A stretch of DNA of 64,000 bases from Massospora cicadina (lineage: Eukaryota; Entomophthoromycota; Entomophthoromycetes; Entomophthorales; Entomophthoraceae): NCBI GenBank assembly GCA_022478985.1, contig JAKSZP010005269.1, forward strand, positions 1 through 64,000. Direction: 5' to 3'. The notes below the pieces were generated by a model that was not told the origin of the DNA, searched no databases, and saw only the letters and a list, made by a program, of their open reading frames with translations. Positions 20,970 to 33,245 of this stretch are shown here, one piece after another (within the stretch, counting starts at the first letter, position 1; each line of letters starts with the position of its first letter). A program made the translations under genes and the position numbers.

Positions 20970-21760
20970 AATATTCTCAAATAAATACAATTTAAATATA
21001 TATAAAATATAACTGGTATAGCAAAAAGTGGCTCAATTAGGGTGAACTCAAAGTTCAGAATAGAATTCCAAAGTGATTTCCATTGGGGGCAACCTCACTT
21101 TGAAAGATTATCTAAAAAGTCTAAATGCATTGTTGGTCATGAGGCGCATAAAAACTCTGAAATTAATGGCGTTTTGACAATTCGTTGTAAATGAGGAAAC
21201 CTAGAAAATGGACAACCACTTATATACTTATTAAAATATTATCCCACTACAGACCCAATTAGGAAAACCTCATTGGAATAATGGAATTGCAACCATTGAA
21301 ATACCCAAATCTCATAATATCCAACCTTAAGAGATTCATGCTTGATCATTGACCATTACAAGTGGGGTCAGTGGCACTTAAAGGGTAGTTGCTGTTTATG
21401 AAGCATCGACTCCCTAATAAATTGTTACAATATTTTCTGAGATCCCTTGTATTTGGACCCAGTTGACTCCCCATGCTAGCTATGAGCAGTGTATATGCAA
21501 CTGCATAATCTGGAGAAAAGCTTTAGCCCAGATCTGGTGGGCATGTTTCACAAATTTAAGTAGCCCCATACCTTCTTCACGTTTGGGCTTGAACATGATG
21601 TCCAGTTTGACTGGCGCCACGTGGGCCTTAAACCACAGGAAGGTGCAGATGAGCGACTTTTTTACCTTCCAAGCCTGGGCTCAGTGGTAGGATGCGAGCC
21701 ACATACCAAGGCTTTGAGAGTATGAAAACATCTAGCGCCTACATCTTTCTTTTGAGGTTC
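20970..21760 (-). pseudogene. LINE-4 ORF2 C-terminal relic
   Basis: Minus translation near 21600-21500 gives KREEGMGLLKFVKHAHQIWA, matching the LINE-2 segment SGGMGLIDFESHANRILGTW downstream of RT. The rest to 20970 is stop-rich and AT-rich, and the 3' end of the element could not be fixed. Confidence 0.6.
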
Positions 21761-21899
21761 AAGCGGGCATGATTTAGTAGGTCATTCAAGATGACATATT
21801 GGAAAGCACTGTTTGTTACATTGCCTCAACAGCAAGACCTAATTCAGTGAAGAGGATACCCAAATATCTGACAGTTTGCGTGGGTGCTATGGAAATATG

Positions 21900-22660
21900 C
21901 CTGATAAAAGATGGTATTGAGGCTGCCCTATTTTAACAACTACCAACTTGTCCTTATCAATTTTGGCATTCAATGACTGTTGGTACAGGGAGAGGTGTTA
22001 ATCAATACCTTGGTTGTCACTTTCTGAACCAATCCCCACCACCATATCATCTTCAAATGCATGCTAATACTGGCTGAGGTGGCAGATGCCCCACAGCTTC
22101 ACTTCTACTGTTGCCAATATGATGTTTGCAGCAAAGTTAAATAGTATCAAGGACATGGAATCACCTCAGTGGAGGCCTTGACCCAATCAAAATTGATTAT
22201 GTTACGCTGGTTGCCAGGATGACTCTTATGGTGAGGCCTGTGTTTAGCATAACAATCAAGTCAGTAAAGATGGAAGGGATTCTGATGGCATTCATTGCCG
22301 CCATCAATAGTGGCCACGCTACTCAAAATAAGCCTTCTCCATGTCCAAAAATATGAGATAGCCACTTTTGATCCTGAGTACATCCTATAGGGCATTTTGA
22401 ATCAATCAGATACTTTCCAAGATAGTTTGCCCATTGATGAAACCATTTTGGGGTATGTGGATGGTCCTTGAGGTGATATGCATCATTCGGTATGTGAAGG
22501 TTTGTGTGAGGATTTTATAATCAGAATTTGATAGTGCAATTTGGCGCCAGTTCCAAAGGTGCCAATGTGAGCCTTTTTTGTATAGTAACACAATTCAGGT
22601 TTAGTGGCCCCCTGGTATTTGACACTTGTTTGTTTATTTGAGGTATACTAACTGGGGGAC
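21900..22660 (-). pseudogene. LINE-4 reverse transcriptase core
   Basis: The frame 22591-22406 reads LLYKKGSHWHLWNWRQIALS, then FINGQTILESI, LINE RT motifs. Further along (about 22170-22040) a GDSMSLILFNFA segment and HAFEDDMVVGIG follow, the latter replacing the usual FADD/YADD with FEDD. Multiple frameshifts break the gene. Reverse transcriptase would copy LINE RNA at a nicked target. Confidence 0.75.
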
Positions 22661-22684
22661 AGGCATTACCAATGCTCAAACGAG

Positions 22685-22720
22685 CTAAAACTTTAAATAA
22701 AATAAAATAAAATAAAATGA
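22685..22720. repeat. (AAAAT)n short tandem repeat
   Basis: After TTTAAATA the sequence AAATA repeats about four times, ending AAAATGAGACAGA. It marks one edge of the insertion in LINE-4, so it may be the tail of a retroposon. Confidence 0.8.
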
Positions 22721-24590
22721 GACAGATGGATTCACTCAAACTGATGCAAAATTCAAACTAAACACACCAAGTAAGTTAGAACTGGAAACTCTATACATCC
22801 ATGGCGGTGGGTGAAGGGGGATTGGGAGGCTCTTCTTTCTAATCTGTTGTGGTCATGTAGTGGCACAAAGCTGATAGCATTGGTGTGGGCGCATCATGGA
22901 AATGGGGGTTGAGATAACAAAGGGGTGCTTGCTACTCAATGTTGTGATGAGGAGGGTGGAAATATAGTCTGAAAGTGCTTTTTCAGCCTCAAGCTTACTT
23001 TAGGTAGGATGGCGATAGTTGTAAGTTGTTGCTGGTAATGCAGGTCTTTCAGCCAAACTTTGCGACTGCTGCAGCTTTTTGAACTGCTAATTTCTGTGCC
23101 TGGTAGTATTAGAGATGGTCTTTTTTGTTTTGAAAGCATTTTACTAGGTAGGGTAGGAGGTGGCAGGCCCATGGCCAGTACTGCAACTGATTTCGCAACA
23201 GCTTTATGGGTTGGGCGACATTTTGGGGAGGCAACTTCCTCTTCAGCTAGTTGGTGGTCAATTTTGAATGAGGTAACATCAGGGCGAAGAACATAGTGGC
23301 GCTTTGGGAATTGGGCCGCATAATCAGTATTGAGGTACATTTTGAATTGAGGGGGCTCAGCCCATTTGGATTCATGGATAAGCTCTCCCAATTCATCACC
23401 CTCAACCAAACAATCCCATGGATTTTGGTTGAATTTGATTGTGTTGTTTGCATATGGGTTATCTGTGGCGTTTGTCTGATAGGATGGTTTAGAACTTATT
23501 TTAGCTTATTCTGGCTCCTGATTGGTGGGTTCAGGAGAAGAGGTTCGTTGAGGTAATCTTTGTTTGGTTATTTCAGTGGTTGCAGTGGCTAACACTTAGG
23601 AGAGAGGGGGAAGGATAGTGCCCCATTCAAAAAATGTTATTGGGTCAGCTATGGGATCACTGTGCAAAGAGTCAGGTGTGGATGCCATGGATCGTGAGCT
23701 AGAGGCAGCGCCATTTCAAATGGTCTAACTTGAAAAAGGTAGGGCAAATGGTACGCCTCCATCCACTCAAGCCCAATAAGGGTGGTTTGGGGCAGAGGGG
23801 ATAATGATATGAGGGGGGATTGAGAGGGCTATTTCTGTTGACACTGGATGAATAGTCACAAAGGCGTGGGAGCCTGTGAGACAAGTGGCTCTATTGGGAA
23901 CCATGAATTATATTATTGGATTGGAACCATACTCTGATAATCTTGTATAAAATTCATTAATTAAAATTTTGGGTGGTAGGTGGGTAGGGAGGCCTGCAAA
24001 CTGAACCACAGGAGTGGTATCATTGGGCAACCGTGTACAAGTAGCCAGGAGGGGGGCCCTGGAACACCAGGGGGATGGTAGCTGCTACTGCAGCATCAAC
24101 TTCACTTGAGAAGCTGAGATCAAAATACCCCTTGAAGGGGCGGGATTCAATGAAGCTTGCAAGCTGCATAATATCCTGGGATAAATTTGATAATAGATCT
24201 ACCTGATTAGGGGAACAACTTACCATATTCAACCCAAAGGCCAAATCACATGTTGCTCTGGGGGAGCACAAGGGGGCAACGTGGCACTGCCTGGGTTTGG
24301 GCGAGATTTAAGGCTAATTCCAAAGCGGTACTTAGAATCCTGAAGAATTTGGAGGTCTAGTTGAGCCAGTCAAAGCACGTTATGGCATTGGATAACAAAA
24401 CATTAGGAGGTGGCACACCACTACCCCACGTGGGGGCAGTAAGCGTTTAATACATTGACATAGGTAACTTGAATAGGGCGACAACGAGTGGAGCTGTTTT
24501 TACTTAAATTTCAAGCTACGATTTGACCAAAAGTGAGAGAATCAAGAGAGAGGGATGGGGGATCTAAAACTTGTGAGACAGACAGTGGTT
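22715..24590 (-). mobile_element. About 1.9-kb insertion in LINE-4 RT, ORF1-like content
   Basis: LINE-4 RT coding is continuous up to HLFNHCLS near 24600 and resumes near 22660, so the intervening DNA is inserted. GAGACAGA occurs at both edges and may be part of a target duplication. Minus frames inside: 24271-24020 (FIESRPFKGYFDLSFSSEVD) and 23409-22936 (PQFKMYLNTDYAAQFPKRHY), which resemble the LINE ORF1 RNA-binding region but are not conclusive. Stops separate them. Confidence 0.5.
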
Positions 24591-24594
24591 AAAA

Positions 24595-25341
24595 AGATGG
24601 GCAAGTTCTGGCGCCACATGCTCACGGATCACATTCAGAATTTATATTTACATGTTTTCAGGGCCTGTGAACTTATTTTTGGCACATCCCTAAGTGCCCA
24701 TTTTACCTCCTAACCTTGATCTCAGCAATTGGGTTATGTTTGTCAGCAGGCAAGAATCCTTGAATCTCCGGCTCATCCAGGGCTAGTAGGCATCTTTCGC
24801 CATGTTATTTGGTTTGCTAGGGTGAAAGAAGTCTCCTAAAACTGCTTCATTTTATGTTTGATTATTCCCAGATCACTGGAAATGACGCCATCAGGTGTCT
24901 CTACCTGAAGGATTATGGCTTAAGTCCAGATTTTTTAAGGCTGGCCAGATTCTCCCTAGTCATCGTCCCCAGTATGCTTTGGTGGCGGAAGGCTGCATTC
25001 TGCCATCATTCATTATCCTGCTTTTATAAGAGCGCTTGTTATTGTTTGTGTTTTTACTGATACTCCTGCCACCATACCTCGCTGTCCTGCCACTCTTGCT
25101 TCAGGGTATCCAGGGTATCTAGGGCATCCTTTAGCTGTTTAGCAGCAGCATTACGGTTGTAGGTTTTGGTCTTCTTGTACTTGGTAATATCCCTCATAAG
25201 CCTTTCTTTAATTCTTTTCCAGCAGTCTAAGGGATTTATGCCCTCCTGGTAGTCTAGAAATGTTATAAAAGTCAATTGAACCCTAGTTGGGCAGTATGGC
25301 GCCACTCTTAATCCCGCAACGTGGAGGGGGATGTTTGCCAC
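24595..25341 (-). pseudogene. LINE-4 endonuclease-RT linker and RT N-terminus
   Basis: The frame 25341-25054 reads FLDYQEGINPLDCWKRIKER, a region typical between APE endonuclease and RT. Then, in broken frames, MAKDAY, ALDEPEIQGFLPADKHNPIA and KNKFTGPENM follow, the last matching the K-S-P-G-P-D-G motif of RT domain 0. The gene is interrupted by the insertion ending at about 24590. Confidence 0.7.
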
Positions 25342-25379
25342 TCCTAAGGTGGTGGGGTGTTGCCCATATTGATAGATAA

Positions 25380-26060
25380 CTGCACTATCATGTGGTCACT
25401 TTCTGAATTTATTGAGACTTCACTATGTGACGTAGCCTGTCTGAGGTCAGATGAGACTAGTACATAGTCCAGTCTGGAGCCACTTACTGGTTCAGCTTTA
25501 GAATTTTACTCCCACTGCATAAGGTTCTCAGGGTCATCATCCTCCTTGTCAATCATTAGACACATCATCAATGTCACAAGGTACAGCAGTATATCTTTCA
25601 CCATACTAGGACTCAGCTGCAAGTTAAGAATGTTTCCCTACTCGCATTTGTCCAACAATTAAAGTTGCCTGCTATAATTGTTACAGCATCAGCTTTAACT
25701 TTTGAAAGGAATTACTAAAATTGTTTGTTTTCTTAGGGGTTTGGGTGGTACATATACAGAGATCACTTGGAGTGTTCTACCAGTTCTCTTATTATGGGCC
25801 ATGGCCACCAGGATTCTTATGGCATGTGCCTCCTCCACAAATTTCAATTTGACGTTTTTAAACAGCGCAATGATTGACACATGGTCCGACCAAAGTGCTT
25901 GGAGCTTATTTTTTCAGATCATGGGTGGTATTCAGGGTCTCTGTTTGAGTTTGGGTTCATTTCACGCTGGGTGATGCCCGAGTTTCTGATAATAAAATTA
26001 GGTCAATATATTGTTAGCTTTAAAATGGTGCATTTACCTTACCCATGTTTCTATGCTATC
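25380..26060 (-). pseudogene. LINE-4 APE-type endonuclease
   Basis: Minus translation shows ILVAMAHNKRTGRTLQVISV YVPPKP (25880-25695), then IIAGNFNCWTNASRE near 25650, SRLDYVLVSSDL near 25480 and ESDHMIVQLSI near 25410. These are the ordered motifs of the LINE endonuclease, including the catalytic SDH. The GDFN motif reads GNFN, losing an active-site Asp. Confidence 0.8.
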
Positions 26061-26289
26061 TATCCCCCTAGCATTCATGGTTGTGATGATCATTGATGGC
26101 CGCTTGCGCATGGGTACAAGGATTGTTTGGTCTATGAATTGAGGTTTAAACAGAAGTATGTTTTATGGTAGCAGGTGTCACCAATGAGGGGTGTCAGGTT
26201 AGAGGTGTACGGTTGGCGCAGTTTTTCAGGACAGGGATTATGTTACCCAGCTTGGAGTGCATAGAGTATTTCATTTCCATCCCAGTCTC

Positions 26290-27430
26290 CTTGTCTATTG
26301 AAAGGTGTGACAGTTTAAGTACAAAATGGGGCTGCTGCTTTTAAAAGGAAGGGCAAGTGGAAGAGTTGGCTTTGATCCCCAACAAGCCACTGTAATCAGT
26401 TGTGATTTCTGACTGCCCATGTGAGTTGGGATTGGTGCAAGTATGTTGGGGGTTTTTGCCACTTTTTTGGCCTCCCAGTTGGTTGGACTTATCAGAGGGA
26501 AGATATTATATTGGGGGCTTATTCCGGGCCCTTTTCCTGATGACATATTGCAGATCTTTTAGCCTCGCTTTCTACCAGCTTGGTTACTCCTTCTCCGCCC
26601 AATCCGCCTGAGTGGGGTGGGCGTTCTGGGATGCTGGTTGTGATTCCTCATCTATTCTAAATGACTCTGGGTTCAGGTTCATGAATGGTTCATCATTGGC
26701 CTTGGGGCGCTTTACTCTATCACGTGCCCATGCTTCTTGGTGGGCAGCATCCAGCTCCTGCTGCTGGCGTTACATATTCATGATCAATAATAAATTACAG
26801 GGATCCATTGCTTGGTTTTGGGGCGAAGGAAGGCTTTAGAATTGACTTCGATATTCCTGTTTATAGAGTAGTACTTATAATCTCAGGGCAATTTGCCTTT
26901 CTTATGGTAACACTTCACCATTGTTATCCCATATGCTAAAAAACTGACATACCTGTTTGGCATCCTCTTGTTCAACGCAGATCAACCTCTGGAGGCTTGG
27001 AATTTGGATAAACCAGGGAAGAGCTATTTTATTTTGTCTCCATCCAGGACGCAGGTTCATACATAGCTTTCACTGTATGGGGATGAAGACACTTAGCAAT
27101 GTAATTGCTGTCAGCTTGCCAAAATTTGAGAATCTCACCATAGTATGACAGTCTGGTGCAAATTGCCTCATCTGGCCCATTTGGTGACATAGTCCATCAG
27201 TAAGTTGTGAAATGTCACCCATTTCTCCATCTGATTTAATTATCAGGTGGGTTCAGTACGCAGGTAGGAGTCCTTATATTCTATTTCTGCCTCTAAGTCA
27301 TTTCTGGTTGAGTTCATTGGGGAGCAAGATATCAATATAGGCATGATCCGGTACCCAGTGGCGGCCAAAATTTCCTCCAGCCAGTACATTGTTGAGCTCC
27401 TGATATCATGACCATCAGATCTGACCATTC
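26290..27430 (-). pseudogene. LINE-4 ORF1 C-terminal half (RNA-binding region)
   Basis: Minus frames at 27428-27243 (LEAEIEYKDSYLRTEP), then YYGEILKFWQADSNYIAKCL and HPHTVKAMYEP near 27130-27030, resemble LINE-1 ORF1 (MEFGSVLSVDFSVPSYYAPT). A degenerate CCHC knuckle (VKCYHKKGKLP) follows near 26900. 26546-26295 is a Pro/Ser-rich tail. ORF1 proteins bind LINE RNA. Several stops occur. Confidence 0.6.
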
Positions 27431-27864
27431 CTCTTCCTTGACCAATTGGATGTGTATGAAAATTGCATCCTTAAGGTAGAATATGGAGGCCTGTCAGTCA
27501 GAGAACCTGCTGCTGATAAATGCTCAAATAAAGTCCACATGACTCCTGGTGCCTTTCCACAACCCCTCATGAGAAACAGCCACAGCAATATATAATTTAT
27601 TATTTTAACAAGGTGTTGGAGACTCCACTGGGGTTTTTCATGATGATCCTGCTGATCATTTCGGTTAAGCTGAATCCTTGAGTCAAGAAGCTTGCCCTTG
27701 GTTCATATGGATACCCCATTTGCGGATGGTGCTGGCCATAGCCACGCCTATTTCTAGGGCTTGACACTACAATGCTTCTATTGGTGAGAAGCTGAAGCAA
27801 GATCAGGTAAGTGAGGCCTCAGGGCCACATGCCTCATGCAAATATTCATGCAGCACTTCCAGTG

Positions 27865-28900
27865 TTATGGCTCTTCGTTTTTAACAGTCTCAGACAGTGA
27901 CACTGTTCCACCTAGCGTTGGTGAACATGCATGCTTCTTATGCAGAACCTCCGCTTTGCTCCACTGGAAGGCTTCTTCAGGGGCAACCCTCTCCGCTACA
28001 TAGGGTGTGGCAAGAGAGGGCTCAGGGAAAGACTGTTTCCAGTCGCAGATCAATTTGACCTGAATGCTTATCTTTAGCCAATCCCATCTGAGTTCAGGGG
28101 TTGTAACCACTCTCATGGACACTGCTTCTTGGGGAATAATCTCATGTTAAATATAGGCATGGGCTGTATCAGAGGTGAATCACACTGCTTCTTAGTCTGC
28201 TGCCGCAGCTAGAGGGGCAGGGTCCCGCCAGAGGTTCCATTTTTCCAATGCTAAGGAGTGATCGCGCAGGGTCTTATGAATATTATTTGTACCCCAAATC
28301 TGGACAAGTCCCATACTTGTTCTATTATAGTTTTATCATGAAGCCAATACTTCATCCTGGCTGGGTAAAACCATTTGGCACTCCAGTTAATAGCAATTTC
28401 TGGTGACCACTCCTGGAATGGCCCCCATTCTACAGCTTTTTCCTTTGTCCAACCTTCTTGTAGCAGGTTAGATGCCATGCCATGTGGGATCTGCGTGTAT
28501 GACCAGTGCAGGGCTTTGGTGGCCTTAAACCCAGCCATAATCCACAATATCACCTTATTGAAAGAAAAAGTAGTATTGTACCATTCAGAGGCTGTCTTGG
28601 CAGAGAGAGTGTGGCATTCCCAGTCGAGCACTATTGTAGCGTTAGGGAACATTTTTATATAGGCATTTTAATTCTGGAAACAAAAATCCTGAGCTCTTGA
28701 CAAAAGCTGCCATTTTTGTGGGGATAACTGCTTTATTAAACTTTATGGCATCGTATAGGTTGATACCTGCATCTTGCCATGCCTAAGCATCCATAGGCTT
28801 TAAATCCCCACAGACTCTGCCTCCACCGTTTGGTGTTATACTGGCAGTTTCATCCACTTTTGGGCCTGCTACACGTGTATGCATGACATTATGAAGATTA
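27865..28900 (-). pseudogene. Unassigned Trp-rich protein relic, possibly LINE-4 ORF1 N-terminal module
   Basis: Nearly open minus translation in three frames: KFNKAVIPTKMAAFVKSSGF (about 28740-28660), the 133-codon frame 28652-28251 with WTKEKAVEWGPFQEWSPEIA and NWSAKWFYPARMKYW, and 28122-27865 with WDWLKISIQVKLICDWKQSF. Trp recurs roughly every 8-15 residues. I do not recognise the family. Its place between tandem repeats and the ORF1 RNA-binding part suggests an extension of LINE-4 ORF1; an unrelated gene relic is possible. Confidence 0.4.
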
Positions 28901-29234
28901 TTCCCATCTCAATCAGGATTTGTGTATTAATCCAAAGCTTTGTGGCTTCAATGGAGAATTTGTTTACGCGCCATGTTGCCATTGTAGCAGGGGATATGGC
29001 TTTTTAAATCCATTGGGTTATCGTCATGTATGAGAAACTTCAAATTTTACCTTTGCGTCACCTCACATGCATAGATGCCTCTACAAGCCAGCATGTCCTT
29101 CTGCATCAATGTATTTCACCAGTTGTTACATGGTGTGCTGTTTGTTTCTTGGATTGGTTCATCAGACTTTGGGATCAACGCCATTACTTATGGTTTTTTG
29201 ATAGTGGGTTTTAATTATCTGACGAGACTGAGTC

Positions 29235-29710
29235 AGATCCCAAAACGACTGTAAACTCATCTGGGTTTAGCCTGGCAAGGGTTTAGTCAAATGAGGGGGC
29301 TGATTATTATCTAGGATATTTGCTGACAATTTTCCCCCAGTTTCATGGGTTTTAGAAGCACCCAAATCAATCATTTCTTTACTGGGGTTTGGACCCAATA
29401 AAGGGTTATTTAATTGGGGGGACTGAGTTTTGTCAGGGATGGTTGCTGACAAATTTCCCTCCATTTTTGTTGATATTGGAGATTCCCAAAAAGACCTTAA
29501 CCTCATAAGGTTTTGGACACAATAAGGGGTTAGTCAAATGGAGTGACTGATTTTTGTCAGGGACAATTTCTGACAAATCTCAAGCTTTAAAGCTAATAGG
29601 GATTCCAAAAGTAATCGTAACATCATCAGGTATTGGGCCCAATAAGGGGTTAGTTAATTGAGGGACTTATTTTTATTGGAGAAAGTTGCCAAAAAATTCT
29701 CCAGTAGCGT
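29235..29710 (-). repeat. Tandem array, four units of about 123 bp, in LINE-4 ORF1/5' region
   Basis: The anchor GGGTTAGTCAA or variant starts at 29279, 29402, 29526 and 29646, spacing 123, 124 and 120 bp. A minus frame (29506-29267) shows the protein repeat GNLSATIPDKTQSPQLNNPL versus GKLSANILDNNQPPHLTKPL, a 41-residue unit. The array matches the position of the duplicated N-terminal region in LINE-1 ORF1. Confidence 0.85.
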
Positions 29711-30885
29711 GATATTGGATCTCCCCGTTTATCCTTTTTAACTTGGGATGGTCATTTCCCTGAATGGAAGTGAACTGTTGGGGGTTGGCCCCCTAGTTGG
29801 TATGGCTTCCTCCACCCATGGGGAAGGTGGGTGCTCAGTATTGGTGTTGGGCTAAGAAAGGACTTTTTTTGGGGGGGGGGTATTGTCCACTAGTACCTTT
29901 TCTTTGAAATGAGTTGCCCCGTTGGTGGGACCTCCAGTTTCCACCAAAGCAGTGACTGTTGGTACCCCTTGAGGTCAATCTGCCTTTTTAGGTGTTTGTA
30001 TCCCATTCTACTAGTTTTTTCTACTTTTTCACGTTGATTGTGGCATTTATGGCAGAGTTTTTTTTGTTGTACTCAGGTCCCATCGCTGAAATTGTATTAT
30101 TAAAGTTTTTTTGGTTTATTTGGGCTTTATAACCAACACTTTTATTAATATCATTAGATGCACCCCACTGGATAGGTGCTAATTGGTGGAAGTTTTTTTA
30201 TTAAAAAGAAGTTACAGTGGGCTATCATATCTATGAGATAAACTCTTCCAGGCTGGATCCCTTTTGTAACTGTAGCTGTTAAGTGTTGCATGTACTTCCT
30301 TTTAGGGCAGTAGGTGTAACCTAAAAAGTGCTTTTGCTAAACTATACCAGGCTATTTTTTTCTAAAAAGTGGTATTAGCGTACAAAAGAAGAGGTAAGAA
30401 TTTTTCTAGTATCTGACAAGTAGTTTAGTATGTATATTAGAACGGATTGGAAGCAATGGTTTTCAGTTGTGTGACTAATACATCGCCAGATAAACTTAAT
30501 TTTTGCATTGACAAAGTGTTAGCTCTGAATTAGATAATGACTTGATTTATGTCCTATAACTGAGGGTATGTTCAAAATCCAGTCAAGTATGTGATCATAA
30601 CGTGATGATCTAAATCTTTATAAATACCTTTTTTTTGCATAATTTGACCAATAAAATCAACTATATTTCATAGAAATGAACTATTGTAGATGTCAGTCAG
30701 TAAATTTAGCATGGATTGACCAATAAAAGCAACTACATTTATTAATATTATTTACTAGTAAATTGATTATGAAATACTATATACAATATATAATGAGTTT
30801 TATTTTTTATATAATAATAGTGAGATTTCAAAATGGGTTGTAGAGATAAAATTTTTTTAAAATTAAATAAGTAAAAGAACACTTT
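29711..30885. other. AT-rich stretch without genes
   Basis: The first part may be the LINE-4 5' leader. A run of seven T then ten G lies at 29864-29880. From there to LINE-2 the sequence is AT-rich with frequent stops in all frames and no motif I recognise. Confidence 0.5.
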
Positions 30886-30979
30886 AAAAACGCACTATTT
30901 TGATTTTCTTTCCCATAACAATCACTTTAGTTACTATGATTCAATTCAAACAGCAATTTTTGATAATCACACAGGAGAG

Positions 30980-32150
30980 ATGGGCGATTTTAATAAATCT
31001 AATACAACCTGGGCGAGCTTCACATCAAGAGGTGCGCAAAACGGTGCACACAAGGGCAAGAAACGCCCTGGAGGGGGACCAGGAACCCAAGCCTCCAAGA
31101 AACCACAAACTCAGACACCGTCCAGGTTTATGGTATTTACTATAAAACAAGATTAATACATGTAAATCCGTGTAACCAACCCCTTTCAAAGGTGGAACAC
31201 GGGCTTTGACTCTTCCTTGGGGATGAGTCCCCAACCTTTGGGAGAAAATATGCGAGGCAAAGCCCTCCCTTTTCCCCCACGCGGTATATGTCGCCACCAA
31301 CAACATGGGCCGTGGCTGGATTGATATTGGTTTCAAAACAGCTGAAGAAGCAGATGCCACAGAAAAAGTCTGCATCAAAATTACCCTTCCTTAGGGCAAA
31401 AGAATAGTGCACACTGCGCGCACCATATTGAACAAAGTGAAAACTTTGCTCATCTCCTTTAACTCGCTCCCTACCATTCTTCACCATAAGGTAATTGAGG
31501 AGGAGCTCCACAAAGGGATTGTAGCCTACAGAGAAAGTATGCAACTTGAATTACAACGAATTCGCCTGATGCCAACCCTGTGCACAGGCAAAGCTATTGA
31601 CATGATCAACCTGTTCCCCAGAGTGGAAGATGACAAATCAAGAATCCCCCACACAGCAGAGTTTCACTTTGCAGATGGGGACAGTCATCTGCATTCCAAA
31701 TCACACTGGAACGCGCACCGCCTATATGCAACCACTGCGGTTAATTGGAAAACAAGGAACACGCATACCTCATGAAGGAGGGCTTAATGGAAGAAGACTA
31801 CTGTGAGAAAGCCATGGATGAAAGTAACAAAAACTTCGCCAGAATGACCGAAGGCCACCACCCATTCCACTGGGGTGAAGATGGACTTTACTCCATTGTG
31901 GACCCAGTTATACTTAAACAACACAAAATGGCACAAAAATCCTGCAAGCGGGCAGCGGCTGAGGTGGCAGCACACGCGGAATCATCCATCAACCCTGGAC
32001 AAATTCAAGAGGACATTTTGGATATACACTGAGCCAGCCAATCAGAACAATATTCCCAGGTTGAAAATTTTCACAGCAACTCAACTGAGTCACCAAGCGA
32101 CATCAATAATGCACACTTTGAGTAGCAATTTATCTGCAATATGAGCGAAA
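30980..32150 (+). pseudogene. LINE-2 ORF1
   Basis: A 58-codon frame from ATG at 30980 encodes a basic N-terminus (GKKRPGGGPGTQASKKPQ) and stops at 31156. Shifted frames follow: 31407-31775 and 31745-32032. Near 31715 PPICNHCG then a stop and NKEHAY is a broken CCHC knuckle, aligned with PPICTFCHDFGHKAYPC of LINE-3. The protein would coat LINE RNA. The start is chosen as the first ATG in a coding-like frame. Confidence 0.65.
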
Positions 32151-32414
32151 ATGCAGTGCACAATTCTCCAAACTTGAACCCAAAATCACAGAATCCAATC
32201 AGCACCCTGCATTGAACCATCATGAGACACGTGCAGGAAAAGATAATGCAAATTCCAAAAACCGCAATTCCCACAAAAAATTGGGTCACTCAATGGAACT
32301 GACATTGTCACTGAGAGAGTTGGAGTACAGATGCGGAGCATGGCCAAAATGAGCCATCGTGGGTAAGGGCCAGAGGGCCCTCCCAACAGCTCCTGAGGCG
32401 CCGCGGGCACCTCA

Positions 32415-33245
32415 GTGTCAATAGGGATGCTAAACATCGTGAGATCCAGGACTCATGCATACCAAGCCAAAAAGCTGGACTTACTGCAAAAACCCCTTGT
32501 AGACATCTTGGCCATCCAAAAAACCCACTGTCTACAAGGGGAAGAAGGATCCTGGTCAGTCAGGGTCTCACCCTCACAATTGGTATGGACATCTCACTTT
32601 GGGGTGATCGTCCAAAATAACAAAAAATAAAAAATTACATACTCCTCATCATACCTTCATGGCTGCATCCTGGTAGCAACAATCACATGCCAAGAGGAAA
32701 CAATCTCAATAGCATCCATCTATGCACTGTGCATCATAGCTGAGAGAAAACAATTTCTTAAAACCATTACAACACTCACCCTCCCACCAGACACCATCCT
32801 GTTGGGCGACTTTAACTGCTGGGATAACCCCAACACGGACTGATGGCCTAACCCCAGGGGGTACCCACCAGGGCACATCGAATTCCACACAATGAAGGCA
32901 TCCCTTGGCCTACAGGATGCCCACCCCCTGGATCACCACTCCTTCCCCACATGACATGGCCCAACATATGTGAGGGAGCGCTCATATCAAGCCGCATCAA
33001 TCACAACCTCGTTCCACAATCCCAACAATCAAGCATCTCCAAATTTTCAACAAAAGAAGTCAATTTTTCTGACCACCGACTTGTTTTGGTGCAGCTATCG
33101 CCAACCCAAACCCACACACAGGTGTCGCCCTGGAGAAAGCTATGCCCAGAAAACATATAATTACCCAAATTATCTGACTGGGTCAAACACGAGGCCACAA
33201 ACCCAGAATTCACAGCCCCATTTACTTTGGATCCCAGTGTAACCT
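32415..33245 (+). pseudogene. LINE-2 APE-type endonuclease
   Basis: The frame from 32415 reads AKKLDLLQKPLVDILAIQKT HC; the usual motif is IQETH, so the catalytic Glu is Lys. Further on, ISIASIYALCII and DTILLGDFNCWDNPNTD (near 32800) and FSDHRLVLVQLS (33065-33105) complete the ordered motifs, the last being the SDH triad. Stops near 32630 and 32840 and frameshifts disable it. In a live element it nicks the target. Confidence 0.8.

Noticed and set aside
29235..29710. CRISPR-like regular repeats
   Set aside because: Units are contiguous, ~123 bp, diverged and protein-coding in a eukaryotic LINE; there are no spacers.
20971..29710. Host protein genes with introns
   Set aside because: The coding pieces show LINE motifs in LINE order, and breaks do not carry consistent GT/AG boundaries.
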